A DNA stretch of 64,000 bases from DATLZB01 sp035574175 (GTDB lineage Bacteria > Pseudomonadota > Alphaproteobacteria > Rhizobiales > Hyphomicrobiaceae), in NCBI GenBank assembly GCA_035574175.1, contig DATLZB010000158.1, positions 7,210-71,209 on the forward strand, given 5' to 3'. Below, in pieces: positions 55,936-64,000 of the stretch. The notes beneath the pieces were generated by a model. The model was not told where the DNA came from. It made no database searches and saw only the letters and a list, made by a program, of their open reading frames with translations. A program made the translations under genes and the position numbers. The first letter of the stretch is position 1. Each line of letters begins with the position of its first letter.

Positions 55936-57114
55936 ATGCCAGAGCGGGCGGATGTGGTGATCGTCGGCGGGGCCGTGATCGGCAGCGCGGTTGCCTACTA
56001 CCTGAGGAAGCTGGGCTTTCGCGGCTCCGTCGTCGTCGTGGAGCGTGATCCGGGCTACAGGCTCGCCAGCACCCCGCGCTCAGTGGGCGGGCTGCGGCAG
56101 CAGTTTTCCACGCCCGAGAACATCCGCCTTTCGCTGGCGACGCTGGCGTTCATCCGCAATCTCAAGAGCGAGTTCGGCGAGGACGCCGAGGTGGGCTTCC
56201 GCGAGCGGGGCTATCTGATCCTCGCCAGCCCGAAGGGTCGGGACGTACTTGTGCGCAACGTGACCCTGCAACAGCGGGAGGGGGCCGACATCGCATTGTA
56301 CGATCCGCCGGCGCTCGCGGGGCGCTTTCCCTGGCTCAGCACAAACGGAGTGGCGGCAGGCGCCTTCGGCCGCAGCGGGGAGGGGTGGCTCGATCCGTCG
56401 AGCCTGATGATGCTGCTGAGAAAGGCGGCGCAGGCTCAGGGCGTTGAGTACCTTCACGACGAGGTGGTCGGCATCGAGGTATCCGGCGGTCGGGCGGTGT
56501 CGGTGGCTCTGGCCGGCGGAGACCGGATCGGATGCGAAAAGCTGGTCAATGCGGCAGGGCCGCAGGCTGGCAAGATCGCGGCGCTGGCGGGCCTTGCGCT
56601 GCCGGTGGAGCCGAGAAAGCGCTTCGTATTCGTGTTCGACTGCCGCAACCCGGCAAGCGAGCTCGCTGAGGCGCCGCTCACTGTCGATCCGAACGGGGTG
56701 TGGTTCAGGCCCGAAGGGCAGAGTTTCATCGCCGGGTGCTCGCCGCGAAAGGAGCAGGAGCCGCTGGCGGCGGACCTCGATGCAATCGACCACAGTCTGT
56801 TCGAGAACGAAATCTGGCCAGTGCTGGCAACACGGGTGCCGGCGTTCGAGGCGATCAAGGTGACCGGTGCCTGGGCGGGTTTCTACGACTACAACACGTT
56901 CGATCAGAACGCCGTCGTCGGGGCCCATTCCGATATGCGGAACTTTTATTTCGCGAACGGGTTTTCCGGTCACGGTCTGCAGCAGGCGCCCGCCGTCGGC
57001 CGGGCCGTCGCCGAGCTGATCGTGCATGGCCGCTTTCTGACCATCGACCTTGAGCGCCTCGGCTACGAGCGGGTCGTGCGCAACGAGCCGCTCGCCGAGG
57101 CCAACGTCATCTAA
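55936..57114 (+). CDS. DAO-family FAD-dependent oxidoreductase
   Basis: A 392-residue enzyme of the D-amino-acid/sarcosine oxidase family: ADVVIVGGAVIGSAVAYYLR FAD motif, the STPRSVGGLRQQFSTPENIRLS segment and the end FYFANGFSGHGLQQAPAVGRA. Such enzymes oxidise secondary or tertiary amines, or D-amino acids. The substrate is not readable. The C-terminus after residue 375 is short. It lies 18 bp ahead of a pyridoxal kinase gene and is probably co-transcribed with it. Confidence 0.85.
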   Translation: MPERADVVIVGGAVIGSAVAYYLRKLGFRGSVVVVERDPGYRLASTPRSVGGLRQQFSTPENIRLSLATLAFIRNLKSEFGEDAEVGFRERGYLILASPKGRDVLVRNVTLQQREGADIALYDPPALAGRFPWLSTNGVAAGAFGRSGEGWLDPSSLMMLLRKAAQAQGVEYLHDEVVGIEVSGGRAVSVALAGGDRIGCEKLVNAAGPQAGKIAALAGLALPVEPRKRFVFVFDCRNPASELAEAPLTVDPNGVWFRPEGQSFIAGCSPRKEQEPLAADLDAIDHSLFENEIWPVLATRVPAFEAIKVTGAWAGFYDYNTFDQNAVVGAHSDMRNFYFANGFSGHGLQQAPAVGRAVAELIVHGRFLTIDLERLGYERVVRNEPLAEANVI

Positions 57115-57132
57115 AACCGCGGGGAGGCGACC

Positions 57133-57966
57133 TTGGCGCGCGTGCTTGCCATTTCCTCGCAGGTCACCAGAGGTCATGTCGGCCTGTCCGCGACCGTCCC
57201 GGCACTGCGTCGCCTGGGGCACGAGGTGTGGGCACTGCCGACCATCGTCCTTTCCAACCACCCCGGCCACAAACACAGCGCAGGCACGCGGATCCAGGCA
57301 GCGGCGCTGCAACGCATGGTCGATGCGCTCGACAGGAACGGGTGGCTCGGTGAGATCGATGCGGTGCTTACGGGATATCTGCCTAGCGTTTCGCATGTGG
57401 CATTCGCCGCCCAGGCGCTCGTGCGCATCAAGGCGCGACGGCCCGACATCACCTATCTGTGCGACCCGGTAATGGGCGACGAGCCCAAGGGCCTTTATAT
57501 CGAGGCCGGCGCAGCAGCGGCCATCCGCGACGTACTTGTGCCGCGCGCCGACATCGCGACGCCCAACCGCTTCGAGCTGTCGTTTCTTGCCTGTGCCCCG
57601 ATCGAGGACGGGGCCTCGGCGGCCAGGGCGTCAGCAGCGCTCGGCGTTGCCAGCGTGCTGACCAAGTCGCTGCCGGGCAGGCTGCACGCAGAGCGCATCA
57701 ACCTGATGGCGTCGCCCAAGGGAACCTATCTGACGCGCGTGCCGCTGCGCGAGAAGGTGCCGCACGGCGTGGGCGACCTGATGGCCGGGCTGCTGCTCGG
57801 CCACCTGCTGAACGGGGCAAGTCCAGGGGAAGCGCTTGCCAAAGCCACGGCGGCGGTCGATGCGGCACTCGAGGCGAGCGGAGGCGCCGACGAACTGAAA
57901 CTTGCCGACTGGGACGCCGTCTCGGAAGGCCCCGGCTGGCCGATCGAAGGCCTGTCGCAAGGTTGA
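57133..57966 (+). CDS. pdxY: Pyridoxal kinase
   Basis: A 277-residue ribokinase-fold enzyme that phosphorylates pyridoxal. VLAISSQVTRGHVGLSATVPAL and LSNHPGHKHSAG form the substrate site, YLCDPVMGDEPKGLY the middle, and PHGVGDLMAGLLLGHLL the ATP/catalytic end with the catalytic Asp. Normally this motif reads GTGD; here it reads GVGD. The start codon is TTG at 57133, set by GGGGAGG 5 bases before it. Follows the FAD oxidase by 18 bp. Confidence 0.88.
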   Translation: MARVLAISSQVTRGHVGLSATVPALRRLGHEVWALPTIVLSNHPGHKHSAGTRIQAAALQRMVDALDRNGWLGEIDAVLTGYLPSVSHVAFAAQALVRIKARRPDITYLCDPVMGDEPKGLYIEAGAAAAIRDVLVPRADIATPNRFELSFLACAPIEDGASAARASAALGVASVLTKSLPGRLHAERINLMASPKGTYLTRVPLREKVPHGVGDLMAGLLLGHLLNGASPGEALAKATAAVDAALEASGGADELKLADWDAVSEGPGWPIEGLSQG

Positions 57967-58082
57967 GCAGCTTTCACCATGCCGGGCCCCTACGACCAAG
58001 CCATGAGCGGGCCCTGCAACGGAAACCAGTGAGGTCGGCCGTTAAACATCCCAATCAGCCCTCTCGGCCGTGCGGTTCGCAT

Positions 58083-58113
58083 GGCGCGGGAAGCGCCACT
58101 TGGTGTACAAGTG
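58083..58113. promoter_or_regulatory. Tandem palindromes upstream of the RND efflux genes
   Basis: In the 260-bp leader before the efflux operon, GGCGC-GGGAA-GCGCC (58083-58097) abuts CACTTG-GTGTA-CAAGTG (58097-58113). The second has the look of a TetR- or MarR-type operator. No regulator gene is adjacent, so its identity is open. The rest of this spacer shows nothing I can name. Confidence 0.35.
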
Positions 58114-58226
58114 CCAGCCGACAATTGCACCTCGCAACAGACGGGGCGTTGGGGGCTGCCGGCAAGCAACTCTCGACTCGTCGGGAAGGCTGGCCATGCG
58201 TGGGGATCGGGTAAAGTAAGGTTCTG

Positions 58227-59351
58227 ATGGTTCTTATACGAAGATTGTTAATCCTGGCCGCTGTGATCGGGTGCGGGTACGGCGGCTATTGGCTCTACGT
58301 CAACTACTTGGGTAAGGCGACCGGCGCCAACATCGAGCGTGCCTCCGGCGGCAGTGCGCGGCCCGTCGAAGTCAGCGAGGTGCAGACGAGCCGCCTTAAG
58401 CGAACGATCGACGCAGTGGCGACGACGAGGGCACGCCAAGCCATCGAGGTGGTGCCGCTGGTGGCGGGACGCGTCATCGAGATTCCGGTGGTCGCTGGCC
58501 AAGAAGTCAAGAAGGGCGACGTCCTTCTGCGGCTCGATGACGATATCGAGCGGGCGAATCTCGCCGAAGCGCGCGCCAAGCTGCAGCAGGCGGCGCTGGC
58601 GCTGCAGCGGGCGCAGGTGCTGCTGAAGTCCAATACGGTGACCACCGCTACGCTCGAGCAGCTCAAGGCCGACGAGGCGGCGGCGTCCGCCGAGATCGAG
58701 CGCGCCGAGCGTCGGCTCGCTGATCGCACGCTGCGCGCGCCGTTCGGTGGACGGGTGGGGCTCACCAGGGTCGAAGTCGGTGCGCGCATAGACAGCAGTG
58801 TGGTGGTGACCACGCTCGATGATCTGTCCGAGGTCGAGCTCGAGTTCCTGCTGCCAGAGACGGTGTTCGGAGAGACGCGCATCGGCATGGAAGTGGAAGC
58901 GGAGGGGGCAGCCTTCCCGGGGCGCACCTTCGCCGGCAAGATCGCCAGCATCGACAGCCGGATCGATCGTAACTCGAGGACCTTCAAGGTCCGTGCCGCC
59001 GTGCCCAATCCAGAGCGGCTGCTGCCGGCCGGCATGTTCATGCGGCTGGTCGTGGTACTGTCGGAGAAGGTTGCCCTCACCGTGCCCGAGGAGGCAATCG
59101 TGACGGAGGGCATGGATACCTTCGTGTATCTTGCCAAGGACGGCAAAGCGGTGCGGCGCAACGTCAAGATCGGACAGCGCCAGCCAGGGCTCGTCGAGGT
59201 CACCCAGGGTCTTGCTGCCGGCGAACCGGTGATCGTACGCGGTATCCAGCGTCTCAGAGACGGGGTCGCCATCCGGGTGAGCGGCAACGAGGGGCCCGCC
59301 GAGCGGTCGCGGCAGGGCGGCAGGGGCAGCGGCAAGGGCAACGGCACATGA
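58227..59351 (+). CDS. RND efflux periplasmic adaptor subunit
   Basis: A 374-residue HlyD/AcrA-type adaptor: N-terminal membrane helix (about 5-24), a lipoyl half (VVPLVAGRVIEIPVVAGQEV), a coiled-coil hairpin (about 105-165), the second lipoyl half (RTLRAPFGGRVGLTRVEVGA) and beta-barrel domains. The C-terminal tail is Gly/Arg/Lys-rich. It links the RND pump to an outer-membrane channel. Its stop overlaps the pump gene start by 4 bases (ATGA). No outer-membrane factor gene follows. Confidence 0.9.
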   Translation: MVLIRRLLILAAVIGCGYGGYWLYVNYLGKATGANIERASGGSARPVEVSEVQTSRLKRTIDAVATTRARQAIEVVPLVAGRVIEIPVVAGQEVKKGDVLLRLDDDIERANLAEARAKLQQAALALQRAQVLLKSNTVTTATLEQLKADEAAASAEIERAERRLADRTLRAPFGGRVGLTRVEVGARIDSSVVVTTLDDLSEVELEFLLPETVFGETRIGMEVEAEGAAFPGRTFAGKIASIDSRIDRNSRTFKVRAAVPNPERLLPAGMFMRLVVVLSEKVALTVPEEAIVTEGMDTFVYLAKDGKAVRRNVKIGQRQPGLVEVTQGLAAGEPVIVRGIQRLRDGVAIRVSGNEGPAERSRQGGRGSGKGNGT

Positions 59352-62300
59352 CGCTGTCCGATCTCAGCATTCGCCGACCCGTGCTAGCGACTGTCGCCAG
59401 CCTGCTCATTGTCGTGCTGGGCATCGGGGCGCTGATCCGACTGCCGATCCGCGAGCTGCCCGACATCGACAACGCTATCGTAACGGTAACGACCGAGCTC
59501 AAGGGTGCCGCGCCCGAAATCATCGATACCGACATCACGGAGGTGATCGAGAGCGCAGTCGCCGGCATCAGCGGCGTCAAGTCCATAACGTCGTTCAGCC
59601 GACGCGGGCGAAGCCGTACCGTGGTCGAGTTCGAGATCGGGCGAGACCCCGACGAGGCGGCCAACGACGTGCGCGACGCTGTCGGGCGCGCGCGGGGCGA
59701 TCTGCCTCAGGATGTCGAGGAGCCGCAGATCGTCAAGAGCGACAGCGATAGCGAGCCGGTGATGCGTCTGGCGGTGACTTCCACGCGGATGTCTCCGCCC
59801 GAGATCACAGATTACTTGGAGCGCTTCGTCGTCGATCGACTGGCCACTTTGGACGGTGTCGCCAGTGTCGATATTCAAGGTTCGCGTCGGTACGCGGTGC
59901 GCATCTGGCTCGACCGCGCGGCGATGGCCGCCCGCAACCTTACGGTCGCCCAGGTGGAGAGTGCGCTGCGGCGCAACAACGTGGAGCTGCCGGCCGGCGA
60001 GGTGGAATCGCTCAACCTGCAACTTTCGATCCGGCTCGACAGTCGGCTGCAGACGGTCGAGTCCTTCCGCAACATCGTGGTCGACCGGATTGCAGGTTAT
60101 CCTGTCCGCCTGAGTGACATCGCCACCGTCGAACTGGGAGCGGAAGACGACAAGACCATCGTCCGTGCGAACGGGGTGCAGGCCATCGGGCTTGCGGTGC
60201 TGCGGCAGGCCAAGGCCAACACGATTGCGATCTCAAACGCAGTTCGCAAGGAGATCGAGAACCTCAAGGCGACCCTGCCGGAGGGCATGACGATCACGGT
60301 CGGCTCCGACGATGCGCTGTTCGTGGCGGCTTCGATCAAGGAGGTGCTGATCGCGCTCGGCATCGCAATGGTGCTGGTAGTGCTGGTGATCCTCGCCTTT
60401 CTCGCCTCCGTGCGCGCCACGCTGGTGCCGGCGGTCACCATACCAGTGTCGCTGATCGGATGCTTCCTGATCATCTGGGTGCTCGGGTACTCGATCAACG
60501 TCTTGACGCTGCTGGCGCTCATTCTTGCCATCGGCCTCGTCGTCGACGATGCCATCGTGGTGCTCGAAAATGTTCAGCGGCGCGTCGATTACGGCGAGAG
60601 CCCGCTGGTGGCGAGCACGCTCGGCACGCGGCAGGTGACGTTTGCGGTGCTGGCCACGTCGCTGACGCTCGTCGCCGTGTTCGTGCCGATCTCGTTCCTG
60701 GAAGGCGAGGTCGGCCGCTTGTTCACCGAGTTCGGTTTCGTGATGGCGGGCGCGGTGCTGATCTCGACGTTCGTGGCCCTCTCCTTGTGTCCGATGCTCA
60801 CGGCGAAGCTGCTCACACCGTCAGCCGAGCCGGTGAAGGAAGGCGCACCGCCTCGCGGTTTCATGGGCGCAGTGGCGCGGAGTTATCGGCACCTGCTCGA
60901 AAGGGCAGTGAAAGCGCCGGCGGTGGTCATCGGAGCGACCGCGCTGTTCGCCGGCGGCAGCTGGTTCGTGTACCAGGGATTGCCGCGGGAGCTGACGCCG
61001 CGCGAGGATCGCGGCGTGATCTTCATGCCGATTACGGCACCGGAGGGCAGCACCGTCCGCTACACCAACACGCAGAACAAGACGATGGAAGAGGCGGTGG
61101 CGTCGCTGCGAGCCAGCGGTGACGTGGAGACGGTCTATTCCGTTGTGGGCAGCGCGGGGCGAACCAATCGCGGGTTCGTGGTGCTGCGCCTCAAGCACTG
61201 GGACGAACGCGAGAAGACGGCGAGCGAGATCCTGAGCGAGATCAGGCCCAAGATGGCCCGACTGACCGGTGCCAAGGGCTCTCCAGCGATGCCGGCCGGC
61301 CTCGGGGTCAAGGGGTCGCGCACGCCGGTTCGGGTGGTGGTCGCCAACCCGGACTTCGAGAACGTAAAGGTCTGGGCGAAGGCGCTGCTGCGGCGCGCCG
61401 AAGAGAATTCGGGTCTCGACAGCCCCGAGCTCGACTTCGAGGAAAATCAGCCGCAACTCACGCTCAAGATCGACCGGACCCGCGCCGACGATCTCGGTAT
61501 CGGCGTGGAAACGATCGCTGCCACGCTGCAGACCTTCTTCGCCTCGCGCGAGATTACCGATTACATCGACCGGGGACGCGCCTATCCGGTCATCGTTCAG
61601 GCCAAGGAAGGCGATCGGCGGACGCCGGACGACATCCGCGGCATATTCGTGCGCGCAGGCGACAACCAGACCTTGATTCCGCTCACCGCGCTGGTCAGCG
61701 TTTCGGAGGGAGCGGCAGCTCCCGAGCTGCGCCGCTACAACCGCCTGCCGGCGATCGCGCTCGAAGCCGGTCTCAAGGAGGACTACGATCTCGGATCGGC
61801 ACTCAACTATCTGGAGAAAGCGGCGGCAGAGATTCTTCCACCAGAGGTCAAGCTCAAGTATGCCGGCCCCTCGCAGCAGTTCAAGGAAACCTCGGGCGGC
61901 GTGGCGGTTACGCTGGCGCTCGCGTTCCTGATCGTCTTCTTGGTGCTCGCCGCCCAGTTCGAGAGCTTCGTGCATCCGCTGATCATCATGCTGAGCGTAC
62001 CGCTGGCGCTGGCGGGAGCCGTCTATTCGCTCCTGCTCGGCGGATTGTCACTCAACGTCTACAGCCAGATCGGCATCATCCTGCTGGTCGGGTTGATGGC
62101 CAAGAACGGTATTCTGATCGTGGAGTTCGCAAACCAGCTGCGCGATCGGGGCTATGGCGTGCGGGAAGCCGTGATCGAGGCCTCGGTGCTGCGGCTGCGG
62201 CCGATCGTGATGACGGTGATCTCGACCATCCTCGGCGCGGTGCCGCTGATGCTGGCGAGCGGGGCCGGCGCGGAGAGCCGCGAGGCGATCGGTACGGTGA

Positions 62301-62449
62301 TCGTCGGGGGCTTGGGCGGCTCGCTAGTCCTCACCCTGTTCCTGACGCCGGTGCTGTACGATCTGATGGCGGGCTACACGCGGCCGCGGGGCGCCATCGA
62401 GAAGGCGCTCGAGGCGGAGCTCGCCGGAATAAGCGGGGCGCGGGTATAG
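59348..62449 (+). CDS. RND family efflux transporter permease
   Basis: A 1033-residue inner-membrane pump of the HAE1/MexB-like group, with twelve predicted helices and two large periplasmic loops. MTLSDLSIRRPVLATVASLL is the usual start; the proton-relay Asp pair is in IGLVVDDAIVVLENVQRRV; GLMAKNGILIVEFANQLRDRG is the matching TM10 region. Substrates could be drugs, solvents or metabolites and cannot be told. Translationally coupled to the adaptor gene. Convergent with the AAA ATPase gene. Confidence 0.95.
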   Translation: MTLSDLSIRRPVLATVASLLIVVLGIGALIRLPIRELPDIDNAIVTVTTELKGAAPEIIDTDITEVIESAVAGISGVKSITSFSRRGRSRTVVEFEIGRDPDEAANDVRDAVGRARGDLPQDVEEPQIVKSDSDSEPVMRLAVTSTRMSPPEITDYLERFVVDRLATLDGVASVDIQGSRRYAVRIWLDRAAMAARNLTVAQVESALRRNNVELPAGEVESLNLQLSIRLDSRLQTVESFRNIVVDRIAGYPVRLSDIATVELGAEDDKTIVRANGVQAIGLAVLRQAKANTIAISNAVRKEIENLKATLPEGMTITVGSDDALFVAASIKEVLIALGIAMVLVVLVILAFLASVRATLVPAVTIPVSLIGCFLIIWVLGYSINVLTLLALILAIGLVVDDAIVVLENVQRRVDYGESPLVASTLGTRQVTFAVLATSLTLVAVFVPISFLEGEVGRLFTEFGFVMAGAVLISTFVALSLCPMLTAKLLTPSAEPVKEGAPPRGFMGAVARSYRHLLERAVKAPAVVIGATALFAGGSWFVYQGLPRELTPREDRGVIFMPITAPEGSTVRYTNTQNKTMEEAVASLRASGDVETVYSVVGSAGRTNRGFVVLRLKHWDEREKTASEILSEIRPKMARLTGAKGSPAMPAGLGVKGSRTPVRVVVANPDFENVKVWAKALLRRAEENSGLDSPELDFEENQPQLTLKIDRTRADDLGIGVETIAATLQTFFASREITDYIDRGRAYPVIVQAKEGDRRTPDDIRGIFVRAGDNQTLIPLTALVSVSEGAAAPELRRYNRLPAIALEAGLKEDYDLGSALNYLEKAAAEILPPEVKLKYAGPSQQFKETSGGVAVTLALAFLIVFLVLAAQFESFVHPLIIMLSVPLALAGAVYSLLLGGLSLNVYSQIGIILLVGLMAKNGILIVEFANQLRDRGYGVREAVIEASVLRLRPIVMTVISTILGAVPLMLASGAGAESREAIGTVIVGGLGGSLVLTLFLTPVLYDLMAGYTRPRGAIEKALEAELAGISGARV

Positions 62450-62536
62450 CCCGCACCGAGCGGCTCACCTGCGAGCCGCGCCATCGCACGAAACGCCAAG
62501 ACCAGAAAGTACGGTGCCTGAGATCGGCGGCGGGTG

Positions 62537-64000
62537 CTACGGCGTAAATCCGAGCGCGCCGGACGCGCCAGGCTTGGCGCGGCTGATTTCGGCGATCAGA
62601 TCGACGAGATCGTCCGGGTTGGCGACAATCCCCAGTACCTCGGCCTGCTTCCTCGCCTTGGCGAAATCGCCCGGCGTCAGATTGGCAAAGTCGAGGCCTT
62701 CGCGCGGGGCGATCTCGAGACCGAAGAACACTTGCCAGGCGCGCTCAAGTCCACTGCGATCGAGGTAGTCGAAGCGCACGCTAAATGTGAAGCGGCGCAG
62801 CGAAGCTTGGTCGATGCGCTCCATGAGGTTGGTGGTGAAGCACACCGGCAGGGGGTGTTCCTCCATCCAGGTCAGCATCTCATTGACCTGCGAAATCTCC
62901 CAGGAACGATGGGCATCGCGGCGGTCGAGCAAAAGGCTGTCGGCTTCGTCGAAGACCAGGAAGGCTCCGGACTCGCGCGCCTCTTCGAAAGCGTCGGCGA
63001 TGTTGCGTTCCGACTGGCCAACGTAGGGGCCCAGGATGTCGGAGGCACGCTTGTGCAGGATCTCGAGGCCGAGCCGGCCGGCCAGGTAGCGGGCAAAAGC
63101 CGACTTGCCGGTGCCGGGCGGCCCGTAGAGGCAAAGCGAGAAGGCGCGCACACGGCCGCCGACGAGCTGGTCGGCAAGGGCGATCAGGTCGCGGCTCGCG
63201 GCAGTGAGGCCCGGATCGAAGGCAGGGATGGCGGTGAGCCGGCGTGCAGTCACGCCAGAGACCGCGCGCATGATACCGCGCGCCGCTCGCTCGATGACGT
63301 CGGAGCCGCCACCAGCGAACTTCGCGGCGCGAATCGCGTTCTCGATGATCGCCGGCGTGGCATCGATGCGCTCGGCAAGACGGCCAACGTCGTGATCGGG
63401 GATGTCGAGACCGGCGCGATCAAGCAGCTGCTGGATGATGCGCCGGCGCTGCGCGGCGGGCGGGCGCTTAAGCTCGATGGCAAGCGTCATGCGGCGGAGC
63501 AGGGCAGGGTCGATGTTGGCAAGTTCGTTCGAGGTCCAAAGGATCGGAACCGGATTGGTCTCCAGCAGCCGGTTGAGATAAACCTTCGATCCACCCCGAT
63601 TGATGAGGTGGACGGCGATGTCCTCCATCTCGTCGAACAGCAGCGCGGTCCGGCGCTCGCCGGCGAGCAAACGCTCAGAAAATACGAGGTCGGCGAGGCG
63701 GGCCGATCGGTTGTACTCGGTGTCGCGCGTGTCCTCCCCGGCAACGTAAAGCGTGAGCCCGGCGGCTTTGGCCGCAACCTTGGCGAGTTCGGTCTTGCCG
63801 GCGCCGGGTGAACCGTAGAGCAGCACGTTAACGCCCTGGGCCGCAGCCTCCGTCCCGCCCTTCAGCACGGCAACGATGAGGTCGCGGTCGGCGGCCACGT
63901 GCTGGTAGTCGGACATGCCGACGGTGGAGGTGACGGGCGCGCCGAGCAAGGCGTCGCGCATGGCGCCAAAGTCGGCATAGTGGCGGTCGAGGCAGGTGTT
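62537..64000 (-). CDS. Double-AAA-module ATPase, N-terminal part cut off by the window edge
   Basis: 487 residues are visible and the frame stays open to base 64000 with coding character (NTCLDRHYADFGAM precedes the first internal Met at 63961), so the true start lies outside the window. Two AAA modules follow: Walker A GSPGAGKT with Walker B ALLFDEMED, then GPPGTGKS with FLVFDEAD. The second ends in RRFTFSVRFDYLDRSG, a sensor-2/arginine-rich region. It resembles an uncharacterised alphaproteobacterial family of ATP-binding proteins with no assigned role. It could be a remodelling ATPase; partners are not visible. Confidence 0.75.
   Translation of the reverse strand, partial: NTCLDRHYADFGAMRDALLGAPVTSTVGMSDYQHVAADRDLIVAVLKGGTEAAAQGVNVLLYGSPGAGKTELAKVAAKAAGLTLYVAGEDTRDTEYNRSARLADLVFSERLLAGERRTALLFDEMEDIAVHLINRGGSKVYLNRLLETNPVPILWTSNELANIDPALLRRMTLAIELKRPPAAQRRRIIQQLLDRAGLDIPDHDVGRLAERIDATPAIIENAIRAAKFAGGGSDVIERAARGIMRAVSGVTARRLTAIPAFDPGLTAASRDLIALADQLVGGRVRAFSLCLYGPPGTGKSAFARYLAGRLGLEILHKRASDILGPYVGQSERNIADAFEEARESGAFLVFDEADSLLLDRRDAHRSWEISQVNEMLTWMEEHPLPVCFTTNLMERIDQASLRRFTFSVRFDYLDRSGLERAWQVFFGLEIAPREGLDFANLTPGDFAKARKQAEVLGIVANPDDLVDLIAEISRAKPGASGALGFTP

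Overview
The window is ordinary, gene-dense chromosome from a high-GC Alphaproteobacterium. It is most likely a member of the Hyphomicrobiales, judging by the aerobic cobaltochelatase genes cobS and cobT, the dnaJ-cobS-cobT order, a CarD/CdnL regulator, FdxA, NnrU, a two-subunit sulfite dehydrogenase, and mdh/sucC/sdhCDAB lying close together. Genus cannot be fixed by reading alone. I see no insertion sequence, prophage, CRISPR array, rRNA operon or replication origin. There is one tRNA, tRNA-Arg(CCT).

Layout. 1-10.5 kb: the tail of a sulfite dehydrogenase with its cytochrome c subunit, a His-rich SEC-C protein, a periplasmic L-isoaspartate methyltransferase, guaA, a 0.5-kb gene-free stretch with four consecutive perfect hairpins, small membrane proteins, a YbdK-type ligase, panB, and a YfgM-like/BamB pair for outer-membrane assembly. 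10.5-20 kb: a haem-motif GGDEF-EAL protein, unknown genes, YggS, and the overlapping run leuS-lptE-holA. 20-30.6 kb: a YiiX-like papain-fold protein, YebC, a vitamin-B12-type binding protein, the tRNA, a nuclease-fold protein lacking key catalytic residues, CarD with a histone-like tail, FdxA, an S4 protein and an SUV3-type helicase. 30.7-36.4 kb: rpmB, a phytase-like esterase, cobT, cobS, dnaJ and bolA. 36.4-42.7 kb: an accessory catabolic stretch (gentisate dioxygenase, zeta-class GST isomerase, salicylate/3-hydroxybenzoate-type monooxygenase, lactate-dehydrogenase-type FMN enzyme, orphan Bug-type binding protein). 42.8-56 kb: TCA-cycle genes (mdh, a RidA gene, sucC, then sdhCDAB split by an unknown gene), with zapE, a glycosyltransferase, a GNAT enzyme and a 46-residue histone-like gene between them, and then a MaoC hydratase/CitE-like lyase pair. 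56-64 kb: a FAD amine oxidase, pyridoxal kinase, an RND efflux pair and a double-AAA ATPase running off the right edge.

How the genes connect. The catabolic genes would feed pyruvate and fumarate towards the neighbouring TCA genes, but the last enzyme of the gentisate route is absent here. CobS and CobT are two of three cobaltochelatase subunits; cobN is elsewhere. The cluster departs from the arrangement usual in relatives at several points: sucC has no sucD after it, ridA sits between mdh and sucC, and an unknown gene sits between sdhA and sdhB.

No complete, clearly new multi-gene system is evident. The best leads are the hairpin-rich stretch after guaA, the histone-like mini-gene with its palindromic AT-rich leader, the CarD tail, the altered nuclease-fold protein, and the gene inserted in the sdh operon.
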